Shown here in pieces: positions 46,416 through 58,019 of a stretch of 64,000 nucleotides of DNA. The stretch is from Epiperipatus broadwayi (Eukaryota > Onychophora > Udeonychophora > Euonychophora > Peripatidae), in NCBI GenBank assembly GCA_028023455.1, contig JAQFVV010000023.1, positions 1-64,000 of the forward strand, written 5' to 3'. A model generated the notes under the pieces. It had not been told where the DNA came from. It saw nothing but the letters and a program-made list of their open reading frames with translations, and did no database searches. Position numbers and translations under genes: made by a program. How positions within the stretch are numbered: position 1 is the first letter of the stretch; each line of letters begins with the position of its first letter.

Positions 46416-46419
<4 letters not shown>
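43128..46419 (+). mobile_element. RTE-clade LINE, copy 2, full length with intact ORF
   Basis: About 3.3 kb: a 327-base leader starting ggctgcagaaagg, one 985-codon ORF, and a very short 3' end of only a few bases ending in GATAAT-type repeats, the usual RTE tail. Three sequences in the window share the same 5' terminus (32335, 43128 and 38031 on the minus strand), so the 5' end appears genuine. It lies inside a (TA)n tract, which hides the target duplication. Confidence 0.9.
43455..46412 (+). CDS. RTE endonuclease-reverse transcriptase, 985 residues, intact
   Basis: This LINE protein nicks genomic DNA and primes reverse transcription of its own RNA at the nick in the nucleus. Residues about 48-285 are an APE-type endonuclease with all key positions: TYN at 51-53, Glu82 in LCEVRR, YAPTS, GDFNAR at 187-192 (Asp188, Asn190) and SDH at 278-280. 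Residues about 490-780 are the reverse transcriptase: KAPGNDG, the NYRPISLL motif, FVDYEKAFD with Asp635, RQGDSISP, and FADD at 732-735 with both catalytic aspartates. The C-terminal region (from about 860) has the LKWSWAGHIARR, RPHVRW and DRRRW segments typical of RTE proteins. No frameshift or stop is present. The Met at residue 44 (MTTFYLGTYN) is an alternative start closer to the domain; the first 43 residues are not recognisable. Intactness suggests recent insertion and possible activity. Confidence 0.95.
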   Translation: MTDKNKAWPLFPGGCKVTNQGSGWWPKVEGAKNPLIADPGCHLMTTFYLGTYNCRSLASEGRLQELEEELSYIKWDIIGLCEVRRKGEETIDLKSGHIFYYKGTNIGNTSGVGFIINKKWKNNIVEIDGVSDRVARLVIQLNSRYQMQIIQVYAPTSSHSDEVVEDFYMDVQKVFDQSKQHFKIVMGDFNARIGKQMKDESAVGNFGYGNRNERGHRLVEFAEKEKLYIMNSFFEKNVKRKWTWKHPNEGTAELDYILTNRKYIFQDCNVLNRFNTGSDHRLVRCKIRVNVKLERQKLLRKTIFTVDIPNLQKHSNEFKLELTNRFQVLVDFEHDSDLNEINMKITDTLLKTATKIAGRKKQQLTNKISTETREFMKKRRNMKIYKNDALKRIEYLEFCKMVRKRIENDIRKYNCELARKAVEENKSLKNVKQHFGIGRKFISAIRKKDGIITKKRDDIMKLVENFYQELYSNKEQVPPISITSSELPRILNEEVRNAIKCMKKGKAPGNDGIIIDILKETGEETEIFLAKLYTKCLNDKDVPDDWKNAVIILIFKKGDKEDIRNYRPISLLSVLYKIFTKIITTRLQRTLDFHQPREQAGFKSGFSTVDHIQVLREVIERTNEYELSLCFGFVDYEKAFDSINISSVIKALDHQGIDPGYCHILKNIYKNATATIRLHNDTGKVNIEKGVRQGDSISPKLFTAVLQEVFCGLKWETKGVKVNGDYLSHLDFADDVVVFANNASELQEMLQELSDESRKVGLKINVKKTKVMFNRFAQNMKIKIDYDELEEVNSYKYLGQIINTDGNIMEEINHRIKLGWSAFGRNNLILKGNMPMCLKRKVFNKCVLPVLTYGSETWTLNRRAIQRLQTTQRSMERCMLGVTRRDRKCNVWVREQTGVTDLIEKIKRLKWSWAGHIARRDDNRWTIEILNWIPRDCKRPRKRPHVRWMDEIRKCAGVMWRREAKDRRRWIKLGETFILQWIDNG

Positions 46420-46454
<35 letters not shown>

Positions 46455-46456
46455 AG

Positions 46457-46492
<36 letters not shown>
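46418..46492. repeat. (TA)n tracts flanking a short inverted motif
   Basis: Two TA tracts separated by acaagctct, with the complement agagcttgt just after the second, so the whole piece can fold back. Confidence 0.9.
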
Positions 46493-46493
<1 letters not shown>

Positions 46494-47457
46494 AGCTTGT
46501 TTGAGTTATTGGTATGCTCCCTATATTAGATATTTGTAAATACAAGCTTATAAAAGCAATGTCACACAATATATGACTTGCTTTATTGATTTAATCATGC
46601 AGTAACAGCTTTATTCATCATTAATCACTACAACAGCATTTCGTACAGAGATCTTCCAACGCTATTTATGATCTAGATAGTAATAGTTGTATTGTATAAT
46701 AATTCAAATGCTAAATTGAGATTTCTTATGACAATCACATCATGTATTTGACAATATTTACTGATCAGCATCCAGGAACTCAATTCCCAAAAGAGCAAAC
46801 ACTTTTTCATCTCATCAAAGAGCATTTTATTATTATGACTTGTTATCTTAACTATAATTTTATTATATGGAATTTGAGCTAAACTAATCTTTGCCCAGAA
46901 CACCACTCTCCACTCAGAAAAAAGCTTTCAAACATACTACCCTCTGACATACCATCTCCAGTTTCTGTTAATGCTCTTATACATGTTTGGAATAAGACAC
47001 ACAGCACAAATAATAATTTTTATACTAAAAGTAATTTATTTACATTGAATACATTAAGAAAACTTACAAGATATATATTTTATTACAAATGGTTCTGGTG
47101 TATCTACTTATGGAAACTGCAGAAGGATAAGATTTGAGGTCTTAATTAATTTTTGATTCCTTTGTTTATTCCCAATGCACAAATATGGATAAAATCAAAA
47201 TTAAAAATCTTTCAAATAATAATTGTTAGTGAAATTAAAAATTTAGTTATTTTGCCACTCCCATTAAATAGAAACAATTCACTAAATAATAAACAACAAA
47301 TAAAATAATAATAATTAATTAAGGCCTTGTGCTTTGAGATCAGAGAAAATCTTACCATAGTATTGTTCATAATATGGGCATATAGTAAACTTACTATTAA
47401 AGGTCTATAATAAAATATAAATTCAGTTTTTCTATGTAGTATTTAATTTTCCTTCAG

Positions 47458-47682
47458 TTACTCTTTTCTGTATATACAATAAAAAGAATAGGTGATGAAC
47501 AAATGTTCTTCATGGACAAACACAGATGATATCACACAGCATGGTTCTTTTATTCCAGTAGGCTGAAAAGTTCTGTTCCAATTAGTGCACTGGCATGGAT
47601 TGCTTTTGACAAAGGCAGTTGTTACATTCAAATCTTGCCACATATTAACTACTCTTGATATGAACCTTCTCTCCCTCTGCAT
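47458..47682 (-). pseudogene. Possible LINE C-terminal relic
   Basis: A 74-residue minus-strand frame with RRFISRVVNMWQDLN near its start. This recalls the FFS.RVV..WN.LP segment found near the C-terminus of many jockey/CR1-type LINE proteins. The remainder (Cys-rich NPCQCTNWNRTF) is not recognisable. The evidence is a single short motif. Confidence 0.22.
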
Positions 47683-47999
47683 ATTCTCCTCTGATTCTCA
47701 GCATTGCTATCTTTCTCTCTTGATTTATTTTTTCTATTTATACCATTCCACATAATAAGGACATGAAATTCTATCATTCCCCAGTCTTAATTCTTATTGC
47801 TGTTTTGTGATTACATTAATTTTAGATATTTTAATTCATTTATTTTATTATAAGCTCATTATAGTTGAGTATTAAGAAAAATTAATAGTTAATATTCAAA
47901 ACTTTTATATTGCACTAAGCCTCCATCATTAAGCAACTTGTTAAATAATTCAAAAGACAAAATACCATTGGAACACACCCCTTAAGTAATTACAAAATT

Positions 48000-48302
48000 A
48001 CACGTGGTGCCCTATTTTGTAATTCTGTATATTATGGCGAGTCATGGGTGAATAGATCTACAGGGATCACCCACCCCACATACTTATACAACAGAGCAAA
48101 ACAAAACAAATATAATTCAATCTTCCTTGATCACGAGCTTGCTACACATCATACTTTTAGTCCTATTATTGTGAGAATGGTTTGTGCAGAAAGAGCCAAT
48201 AGAAAACAAAAATACAAAGAAGCATGGAAGATTGCAAAAAATTCAAATGCAATCAACAGAAAAGGTTCATATGTTCCATCATTAAAAAAATGGAATATTT
48301 AA
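48000..48302 (+). other. Unrecognised open stretch with balanced composition
   Basis: The open frame runs from before the Met at 48048 and ends at a TAA near 48302. It includes YGESWVNRSTGITHPTYLY and RANRKQKYKEAWKIAKN segments, more protein-like than its surroundings. It may be a relic of a transposon or exon. I recognise no family. Confidence 0.25.
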
Positions 48303-51300
48303 ATGCGTCATTTACATAATAAACTACATACATATGTAGGCATAATTTCAACTGCTAAACAAAACAGCATTACGATTCTTGCAGTGGTCTTCTGAAAGCA
48401 TGTTTAGTGAAATATAAAAGTTTCAAATATTAATTATTACAATTTTTTAATACTCAATTATAACAAGTTTATAATAATATTTTAATTCCATAAATGGGTT
48501 TATCAAAAAACATTAATTATGTACTTTTTCAATGAACATATTTGATTTGGTTTGGATTAATCTAGTTTAGGTGTTTATCAAATTCCAAACTTCGACCATT
48601 AACTCTTTTGCACACAGACACTTGCTATTGTTCCATCTGGTGAGAGTTTTCGAACCTTCCTACTTTTATAAAATTTTTATTTTATACTAAACTCAATAAA
48701 TTGGATTTATATTTCCTTTTAAGTTAATTCTATAAGCAAATAATACTTTTAAAAAATCACATCTGACCTTTTTAAATATTTAAAAACTGGTCTGAAATAT
48801 AACAATATACCATAAACATTAGCAGTGATATTTATGTAAACATTAAAACTAAAATGAAGGAATTCATTTTTATTCAAATTTGTTTTTTTAATGTGGATGA
48901 ATGAAGCTAGATTTATAATTCAATCAAATTCTCTTTAAAATCTGATATTTTCTTACAAAAATTACAATATTTTAATTTTAAGATTTTAGTTTTATATATA
49001 TATTATGGTTAAGTTTATTGAGTTCTATATTTAAAAATAAAACAAAATAAATAATGAAAGTTTACCTTTGTAATTTCTTTATAATAAAAAATCCATTAGT
49101 CTATAAAAATAATCAAAAATACTTTATAAACAAGCAAAAAAATCATTTTAAATTATACTTCAAAACTGTCATTTGAAAACGAAATCAGAGGAAAGCAAAT
49201 GTCTCTGGACATTTTCTTCTAGACCTCTTCAATTTTTTTTTCAACTTTAACATCAGTAAAAGTATTATATTAAAACCTATTTAAAAAAAACTGTCAGTCA
49301 TTATCAATTAGGATAATATTAAGACTACGATCTAAATTTATGGGGCAACCGCACTCTTTCTGAAAAAATTTTCAACAAATACTATAATTATAACATTATT
49401 TGTGTAGAATTTTTAATTCAATTAAAGCCTTTATTCCAATTTCGCATAGACCAAAATAAAATTAATTCCTCTTTCTGAAAATAAAATTTATTGACTATTG
49501 CAAATTAATCTAAAATTTATTTTTATTCTCTTACATTTACCATGAAAATATTTGTATTCATTATCTCTTTTACTATAAGATTGTGAAAATTAATTATTCA
49601 TGCACATCCCCTCCCCTCAATATTTATAAAATCCAAAATATAATGAATAGATATACCTATCTTAAATGCATGAATCAGCATTTAAAATAGGTCACTTTTA
49701 AAAATGCTGATGCTTTTTACCTTTCTGTCATGTATCTAAGTCTTTTCTTTTAAGGAGTATTAGTTTAACTCTTAGGTAGTTTGTAAGGCAGAATGTTGCC
49801 ATAACTGGACTGAGAATGAAACAATACAATGTACATATTGTAAAAGTATATTATGAAGAACTAGAGGAAGTTAAATAACTAATCCTCAAAAATGGTTGAT
49901 CGAGTATCTCAGAATTTTAAAATATAGATAAAATAATTATAAATAAAATAAATTATAAGTAAATCTTTAATCGATATAAACATTTTATCCTACCCAACTA
50001 TATCCTACTATAATAATTAACTTTATGTAACTTTCAAGATCTCAGTGTATTAATAAGATTAAGAAAATAACATTGTCTTTATAATATGCTTGACTAACTA
50101 CATTGTAAATAAGAAATTAGAAAATGCTAATATATCAATTACTCTTTCGTTACTAATTTTGATCATTTTAATTCTTCAGCTATGACAGTAGTAATAAAAT
50201 TTTTAAAAAATTATACCATAAAATATATAGTATTTTATCGTGTGACCATAGATTATCTGTCATGTGATGATGTGATAACCCAAAACACAAGAATAAAATT
50301 AAATTAAATAAATATAAATATGTTTATTTACAAAATATAAATGACAAAATATTAATGATAATAATAACTACCAAAATATCAACAGCAGATATTGTCTTGG
50401 ATTTTTATAAAATATAAATAATATTTTAACTAGATATGCTTATTATTGCTAATGTGTGTGAATGGTCCTATTATGTATTGAAAATCAAATTATTGAAAAA
50501 AGTTGTCTAACAAAGTAAAAATGTGCTTTTATAATTATTATCTTAAAACATACTCATTAGATACATTTTATTTGATCTTTGCATATTTTATAATATAACT
50601 TTATCAGTGTACATTTTAATGTGATCCCTTCCACCCTCACAGATCTCAATATTTTTATAAATACTTCTATAAAATATGTGGCATAAACATAATGCCTTCA
50701 TTGTTAGTACCATCACTCATCAGGAGTTTTCCTCTATTGCATGACAAGGCAACATAAAATCAATGCCATGAGACTAAAAATACTCAAAGATCAATAAAAC
50801 ATAAGTAGTAAAGGTAATATCCTTAAAATATTAATTCTAAAAAATAAGTTTTTAAAGCAGTCTTATTTTAATTATAAACAAGTGCACAAATGATAAAATA
50901 TTATTAAATTTAATAATAAACCTTTAAATGATAAAATACCTCTATCCAAGATTGATATTCTTTTAACATCCATATGTCTAGTAATAGTATATTATGAAGA
51001 TTTTGTATTCTATTAATAATAATAATCATAAATAGGAAAAAAGATATTAACTGTTAGATAAAGTCCTTAAAGTCCATATTTCTTTATGAAAACAATTTGG
51101 GCAATGTTTTTCATTTAAGTAGATGTAATATGATGCTTATTTTAAATAAAACAATTCTTTCGGTGCTTCCATTTTCAAAGAATTCCTAGGATGATGCAAT
51201 TATTCCAAAGTTCTTAGCATATTAAGGCAGCTATATACAGTTAATTATTTATCCAAATGAATTAACTTTTTTTCTTTGTAATAGATATGTTATGCCAACA

Positions 51301-51712
51301 AAGTATTGCAGTATTTCCTTAGGCATTTTTAAAATGACATTTAATTTTCAAAACATTCCTTAATTTTTTTAAACTGTGCATTTCTTTTTATGATGAAGTT
51401 TTAGATGGTATCTGCTTAGGCAAACCCAAAGGGTGATTTTGCCCTCATGCAAATGCTTCATAAATTTTGTTTAGCCTTGAATTTTAAACTGTTATTATCA
51501 AATATAGCTCAATTTTTAAACACATATATACAAATTGATATCTGGTAAAGAAAATCCAGATAAAAAGAGAATATTTATCCAACTTAGCCTTATTTATAAG
51601 TCCCTATTAATGTCAGAATTGATGACCATTGATATTTTGGCTATGTAATAAAATTCCTAATTTCACTTTTAAAAATATTTAATTCATATATTCTTGATGC
51701 CAATTTTTCATT

Positions 51713-51720
51713 GTTTAAAC
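51713..51720. repeat. Left 8-bp target-site duplication of the hAT element
   Basis: gtttaaac, matching atttaaac at 54518-54525 in 7 of 8 bases. Eight bases is the diagnostic hAT duplication length. Confidence 0.75.
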
Positions 51721-51736
51721 CAAGAGCTCCCCAAAT
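51721..51736 (-). repeat. Terminal inverted repeat, 3' end of hAT element
   Basis: caagagctccccaaat, paired with 54502-54517. Confidence 0.85.
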
Positions 51737-52275
51737 TTTTTCAGCCGCAAACTTTTTTACCAAAAACTTTTAAAACCATCAACCCCCTAGTCATTTATTT
51801 TACTTACTGAAATTAATAAATTTGTACAGTATTTGATGTTAAATATTTATCTAAATATCAAACTTTTCATTTTAGTCATTTGTAATTAATGATTGAAAAA
51901 GATAAAAGGACTATGGAATATGGCATTATTTTGTGCAACATATAATATCAAAACCTACACTAACAAAAATTAAAGCAAAAAAATACAGAGTTTTTTTTTT
52001 TAATTTTTGACATTTATGAAATAAATATGTAAATTCAAAATCAGTACAAATATTGAAACCTCTTTATTAAACATAAAAATGAACTGAAAAAATCACATAT
52101 TCAGACATAATTAAACATCAACAAAATACAATGAAAGATTTTAATCAGAATTATAAAAATAAGAATGCCAAATAAATTAGCTTGGAAAACTGAATTTAAT
52201 AAGATGGGTGTACATAGTGTCTGGTTTTAAATTAATGAGTTGCATTCTCAAATCTCCATGTTCAGTGATATGCAA

Positions 52276-53943
52276 TCAATGTCTCTTCTGAAGCAGGTTT
52301 AAAACTACATTGAAGCCTCTCTCTACCAGATATGATGATGGAAATGCCAGTAAATAACTTTTGTACAACAGGTCATAGAGCCAGGTACAGAAGTGGAATA
52401 TTTTGTTGCAGCCAATACATTTGATAATCTTGTTTGAATTGTAGCTTGAGATCCTCATTCATGCTGATGATTATCAGCTCATCTTGCAAAATTATATTTG
52501 GTTCTGCATTAATAGTGTATGGATTTATTATCCACTGCAATATTTCCAATAATAAAATATCTTTGAACCTAGTTTTGCAATCTAAATGAAGAATCTCCAA
52601 GTAGTTGATGTATAGCAAGATGTTTTCTTCTTGGATTGTGCCTATGTTAAATAAAGTGGGGGACTGGGAAAGATATTTTGCTTAAAAAACATTAATCTGG
52701 CAACAAAAGCCAATATGACCAATTTTGCTTGGAGGAGATTCAAACTGTCTCCTTACAGTTGTAAATTAACATTCTTAAATTTGCCAAATAAATTGGTTAA
52801 ATAAGCAATATTTGTTTTACTCTTAAGTAAATTTTATTTCAAACTGAAATCCTCATCTTCCAAAAACTCTAAAACTGATTGAAAAAGTGCAAAAAAATCT
52901 CACCAAACCTAAACCTTTTGAAAGCCAGCGGACTTCAGTATGGACAAACAATCAATATAAATCGTCATCACTTTTCTTGCATAATCAAGCTAACAATCTA
53001 GAGTTCAAAGTGTTACTTTGAATTTTGTTCACAGCTATTATAACAAACTGAAGCAATTAATGCAATTTGTCGCTAAGGTTCTTGGCTACTAAATGTTGCA
53101 TGTGGATTATGTAGTGAACTGCAAGTACTTCAGATATGTATTGCTTTAGATAACTTATCAAATCACAATCATGACCAACTATAGCTGGTGTTCCATCTGT
53201 TGCAACAGATTTTATGCTTGTCAATGGAATCACTTTTTCCCTGAAAAATAGCTCCATTAAATTAAAAATCATTTCACCTCTGGTATCAATTTCTAAAGTT
53301 CTAACAACAAGTAGCTGTTCATGCATTTCTTGATCTTGAATAGAGTGAACATATGCCAGCAACAAAGCTTCATTATTGAGTAATGTTGACTCGTCCATTG
53401 GAGGGAAAAACATTTTTTTTTTGTAAATGATTACACAAGCATTTTTCCATGTCATGACTCATTTCATTGATATATCTTTGAACTGTGTTATTGCTCAAAG
53501 AAATCATTTTTATAACATTTTGTGCAGGTTTGTGAAATACAGTGTTCAACACCTCTGTGACAGTTGGTAGAATCCATTTCTGCCCTATAGTATGTGTCTT
53601 ACCAGACTTCGTGATGAGTAGGGATTGGCTGTACGATGTCTTTAATCCATCATCATTTTGCTTCGATGATGAAACAAACACATTATCTACCATAATTCTC
53701 TTCAGAATTTTATCTTTAAGTGATTGAAAGTATGACAAATCTTTTTCTTTTTTGTCAGGGTGAATTCCATATGAGGCCCATTGGTAAATATTTGTTAGAT
53801 AATGATGGGGAAAATCCTAGTTTTAAATAGTCAAGCTGTACTATCTGCATTTCTTTTTTCGTTTCAATCATATTATCATAAGAAATAAAAACTTTTATTA
53901 ACAAACAATTTCGACAGTCACTGTAATAAAAAGAAAAAACCAA
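52276..53943 (-). pseudogene. hAT transposase relic, SCAND3/ZBED5-like
   Basis: hAT transposases cut and paste their element using an RNase H-like core with a DDE triad and an inserted helical domain. On the minus strand, in order: a LGFSPSLSNKYLPM segment (about 53800) that normally leads into a BED zinc finger, most of which is deleted here; SLLITKSGKTHTIG and LSNNTVQRYINEM (53373-53738); DESTLL with the first catalytic Asp (residue 21 of the frame at 53057-53455); SVATDG with the second Asp (residue 87); IHMQHLVAKNLSDKL; TEVRWLSKG with the catalytic Glu near 52930; and FPSSYLVERGF near 52300, the dimerisation motif. The gene breaks several times, including a slip in the A run at about 53411-53421. 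All three catalytic residues can be located, but not in one frame. Confidence 0.85.
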
Positions 53944-54501
53944 TAAAATATGTACTTACTTGAAACAGAAGATTTTTGTTCAAACTCAAATAAATAAACC
54001 ATGTCCTCTGATTTTCTTTTTCATAGTACTGCTCCTCAATCAATAATTATATTCAAAGTTCAATTCACAAATAAATTCATGTCACATCAAATGAACCAAT
54101 TTATAGTATTTTATGAAAGCTTTGATCATAGAAGACTGATAGCTTCTGCTAATATCGTCTTATCCCACTGTGAGCAAGTGTGGACATGCAACAAATTTTC
54201 ATGTTTGCATTTACATTGATATGTTTAATAAGACAATGCACAGACATGTTTATGCTACATATATATTCATGCATTTTTACATGTGACTCTTTTAATGAAG
54301 CATTTTACCTTTACGTTTGTAAGTTTGATATATAATGTGTTTTTACCAAAAAAAAATTTATTATTATTATTATTTTGAAATAATAAACAAGTAGTAGTAA
54401 TAAGGGTGTCTATTTTTGCTGTCATTGATCCCCAATTTTTTTTTATTGAAATTATCAACCCCTAGAAAGTTCAAATTGACCACAGGAAGTCGATATCGAC
54501 T

Positions 54502-54517
54502 ATTTAGGGAACTCTTG
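54502..54517 (-). repeat. Terminal inverted repeat, 5' end of hAT element
   Basis: atttagggaactcttg, complement of the other end with two mismatches. Confidence 0.85.
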
Positions 54518-54525
54518 ATTTAAAC
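54518..54525. repeat. Right 8-bp target-site duplication of the hAT element
   Basis: atttaaac, partner of 51713-51720. Confidence 0.75.
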
Positions 54526-55620
54526 TAACTATTTGCATGTAAGAAAGTCCTTTTAAAGAAATTACAGTGCTTTTTTGTAAATAAAATTCGAAATGACAAA
54601 GTAATATGCAACAAATATTTTAAATAAAATATTGTAACTTGTTAAAAATAAATTTATACTACACAAACTATAAATAATAATATAAATTACCTATATTTAA
54701 TTATTGATTTATCTTCATAATAAACACTATTTTAAAATTAAATGAGAATTTACACTAAATTTTAAAGTAATACTTTTAAAATAGATAAAATAAATGTGCC
54801 CACCCACACACTTATAGGTATTAAAATAAAGTGAAAATAACTGTTCTAAATCATTTTAATATCACACAAACTAACATGAATATTGTTTTTAATAATTTTA
54901 TTTTTAGATCTTCCATTCACATGTATGTGATATTATCTGTTTTTATAGTGTGTTGTCTCTTATTAAATGTGAATATAGTATACATGTTAACATGAAAATA
55001 AATATTATATTGCTTTACCATTAATTCATAAATTGATAAAAAAAAAATTCAAAAAGTTATAATATACAGAAGACATATTGGAAGTTTGAAAATACTTACA
55101 ATAAACTAGTAAAAAATTTAAATTGTAGTTATTATGTTTGAAACTTACTATCATATTTTATTATATATGCAGATTTTAATGTCATTAATCACTAAGTAAC
55201 ATAAAATGAACAGAATAACTTCTAATACTATATATGTTTCAGCTATAATCCCACTTCATGTCAGATATATTACAAATGTCTCAAAAACTTCAGAATAGTA
55301 GATAAAGCCATATGTTTTATTTTTTAAAGTGAATATATTATTACACAATTATCTATGGAATAGCTAACTTTAAAAATCTTACATTTGCTTAAAAATCTTC
55401 AGTTATCTAAAAATTAACAAGTTTTAAATGGATTCAAACCCACATTATAGTTATGGCAAATGAATGCCTTTAGTCAATACATAACAATGATCTTTACAAA
55501 TATCTATAAATAGAAATGCCACCTACCATAGTCTGAGTAGGAAGCACCTTACCTGAGCTCCCAAAGTTTTTTTTTTTATAAAAAATTCCCCAAATTTACA
55601 ACCATCAAAAAAAAAAAAGG
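54526..55620. other. AT-rich DNA, nothing assigned
   Basis: No open frame or repeat recognised. Homopolymer A runs near 55569 and 55610 precede the large LINE. Confidence 0.5.
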
Positions 55621-55663
55621 CCTTGAAATCGTTTAAGGTAAGTGGTTCTTATATTTTATCTAA

Positions 55664-58019
55664 ATGGATGTGAGTTCTGTTACTCACAATCTGAATTATA
55701 AGGTGAAATTTATTCCGTGCAGAAACGCGGCTAACATAGACCAAACTACAAAGCAAAATCATTCTGGGAATGGGAAAATTAAAATACAAAATAAATCTAA
55801 CAAAGGTTCTTGGAGTATACTAACAAGATCCAAAAAAGAGGATCCATTTCCTTTGCATAAAAATAAAACTATAAAATATGTCGTAGAGAAAAAACCTCTT
55901 GAAGATGTTATCGAAGGTCTAATGGTAGACATTAGCATCTGTGACTTCATTGGAAGTTCGCCTAATGCAGAAATATAAACAGCCAGCTGTAGCAATCTTA
56001 CTCAAGCACCAAATCCATTGAATCAACATCAAAATATATCTTTTGGCCAATCTTTAAATATGTCTAATATAACTAATTCAGGAAAAATAAATAAAAATAA
56101 TGAGTTGCAAGATAACGTAAATATGAACGTAACCACAAGCTCGCACTATGACATGAACCAAGGCTCTGCACAAAACGCTGAGCACTTTGATTGCGGTAAA
56201 ACAGGACCTGTTGCAGAAGAGCAAACAAATAGTCTCTATATACATTACATGCAAAGCTCATGTAATATTAAGACTAACTATAACAAATGTCTGAAACTAC
56301 TTAAAAGTTACAATTGTTCAAACTCCCCCAAAATTAAAGAAAGCAAAGATTTACTTACAGCTGATTTAGTTCCTATTATGGCTAACGTTCCGGTGAAAGT
56401 CAGCGATGATGCAGCCAGCAGCTCCAACGCATTTACCAAGTATAAAAAAATGAATCATAATAATAAGAAACAACAGTCGCTTAGATTATTTAAAAAATCT
56501 AATAAAAAAACCTGCTACAAAATTAATAATAATGGTATTGATAGGAAAAAAAAATACACTGATAAAAAATCTCTAGAAATGGACACTGGAAAGTCAAATG
56601 AAATAATTAATGACGGCATCGATTTAGAACACTGCTCGCCATGTATTGATATGACTGGCGCTGTAGTCGAAGTGACAAAACGTAGAAGCAATAGAATTAA
56701 CTGTGCGAATAAAAATACGAACGTAAAGCATAAGTCTAAGGGTCTTAATAAATATAATAGCGATAGTGGAGACACACAACATATCATAGAAATAATTGAA
56801 AACAGTGTGAGTAATTATGAAACAGTACCTAATATTTCAAAACAAAATAAAACTAAAGTTCTATCTGATGAGGCAACCTTCATTAATAGTAATGAAGTTA
56901 CAATAGAAGACAGAGTTGAAATAAATATAAATCTCAATTCCGATAATGCCGATATCTCGTGCTCTGGAACTAACATAACGAGACCAACGTAATTATGCCA
57001 GCATTATATATCAATTATGAGATTTCCGATGAGCATAACTGTCAAAAAAAATGATTGTAAATCGGACAATCTCAATAAATCAGGTCATAATAGGAATAAT
57101 CCGGAATCTAAAGAAAAGGAAAAAGGAAATAATGTTGGAAAAAAAAAACCATTCCATAATTAATACATCAATATCTGAAAATATGTCAATTGTACACGTG
57201 GAGGCGGATGGCACTGCCAATGGCTGCAAAACCAAACTTAATAACTGGGAGTCACACAATAAACCTAAATCCAACCCCAGTTGGAGTCATCAAACATCCA
57301 AAATCCTGCCCCAAAACATATTAACATACCAGCTAACTCAAAATCAACTCATTTCTGGTGAACAGAGGGTGTTAGCCGAGGATGCTGACTGTTTTCTTTC
57401 CACATCAGGAGACAAAATGAACATTATAAATGCATATAAGCCAAAAGCTAATAAAACTGTATATACGAATCCCCTTGCATTAAGTCCAGATGATAAGCAT
57501 CCAAGCACAAAATCACTATCTAATCATAGTCAAATAGATAGTGAATCATTTCCCAGTTTAATTTTTCATAACAGCACTAGAAATAACGCAGGATGGCTCA
57601 AGGAAATACACTATCCAAATAGAAACAAAAATAATTTGCAAACACAATCGTTTGAATATCCGTTAGAATCTCATACCATAGCTGGTCATCCACCACGCAA
57701 CACTTGTCACAATACTGTCTCCCCTCCTGTCACTCCAAAACATACCTTATTAATGGGAAAACAAGATGAACTCAATCATAATTTGTTAAATCACACACAC
57801 TCAAATAATGCAAATTTCACTAAACTACAAACTAACCCTGCTGATGAAACTAAATGTATCACACTTTCTATGTCATATGCTAGTGCAGCTCAGGCTGGAA
57901 TAACACAAGCTGGGTCAGTTAAGCACTTTAGCAATGGCCAACCCTATCTTCCTGCAGGTCACAATACTGACCACCAAGGCAGCAATGCAAATCAAAAAAC
58001 TGGGAATGGACATTCTTGA
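55664..58019 (+). pseudogene. ORF1 N-terminal low-complexity region of the large LINE
   Basis: Open frames 55664-55978 and 56018-56992 lie in one frame split by a single TAA. A shift near the A run at about 57140 moves into the frame 57051-58019. Together they give roughly 780 codons rich in Asn, Lys, Ser and His with no globular domain I can name. Late in the region SESFPSLIF and SYASAAQAG segments are seen; short FP.L and SYA-type motifs like these often precede the gag domain of LINE ORF1 proteins. A 5' segment this long is unusual for a LINE ORF1. It might instead include a separate ORF or an extended leader. The last 86 bases overlap the zinc-knuckle frame. Confidence 0.6.

Larger units (their letters stand above)
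46493..51712. other. AT-rich DNA with weak relics
   Basis: 46545-46615 resembles the end of the ~400-bp palindrome unit (an aagc...tatgacttg.tttatt pattern). The rest, particularly 48310-51712, has stops in all frames and no recognisable repeat. Two weak frames are listed separately. Confidence 0.45.
51721..54517 (-). mobile_element. Complete-ended dead hAT transposon (SCAND3/ZBED-like)
   Basis: 2797 bases bounded by 16-base terminal inverted repeats (CAAGAGYTCCCYAAAT, 14 of 16 identical) and an 8-bp target duplication differing by one base. The transposase relic lies on the minus strand between them. A subterminal motif, CTAGGGGTTGAT (one extra G on one side), occurs near both ends in the same orientation. 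Ends, duplication and coding relic agree, so boundaries are firm. The copy is inactive because its gene is broken. Confidence 0.88.

Noticed and set aside
54001-54219. 72-residue plus-strand ORF near the hAT 5' end
   Set aside because: It lies within the hAT element opposite the transposase direction and resembles no protein.
56073-57274. Minus-strand ORFs within the large LINE
   Set aside because: Antisense shadows; the plus-strand frames have the consistent domain order.
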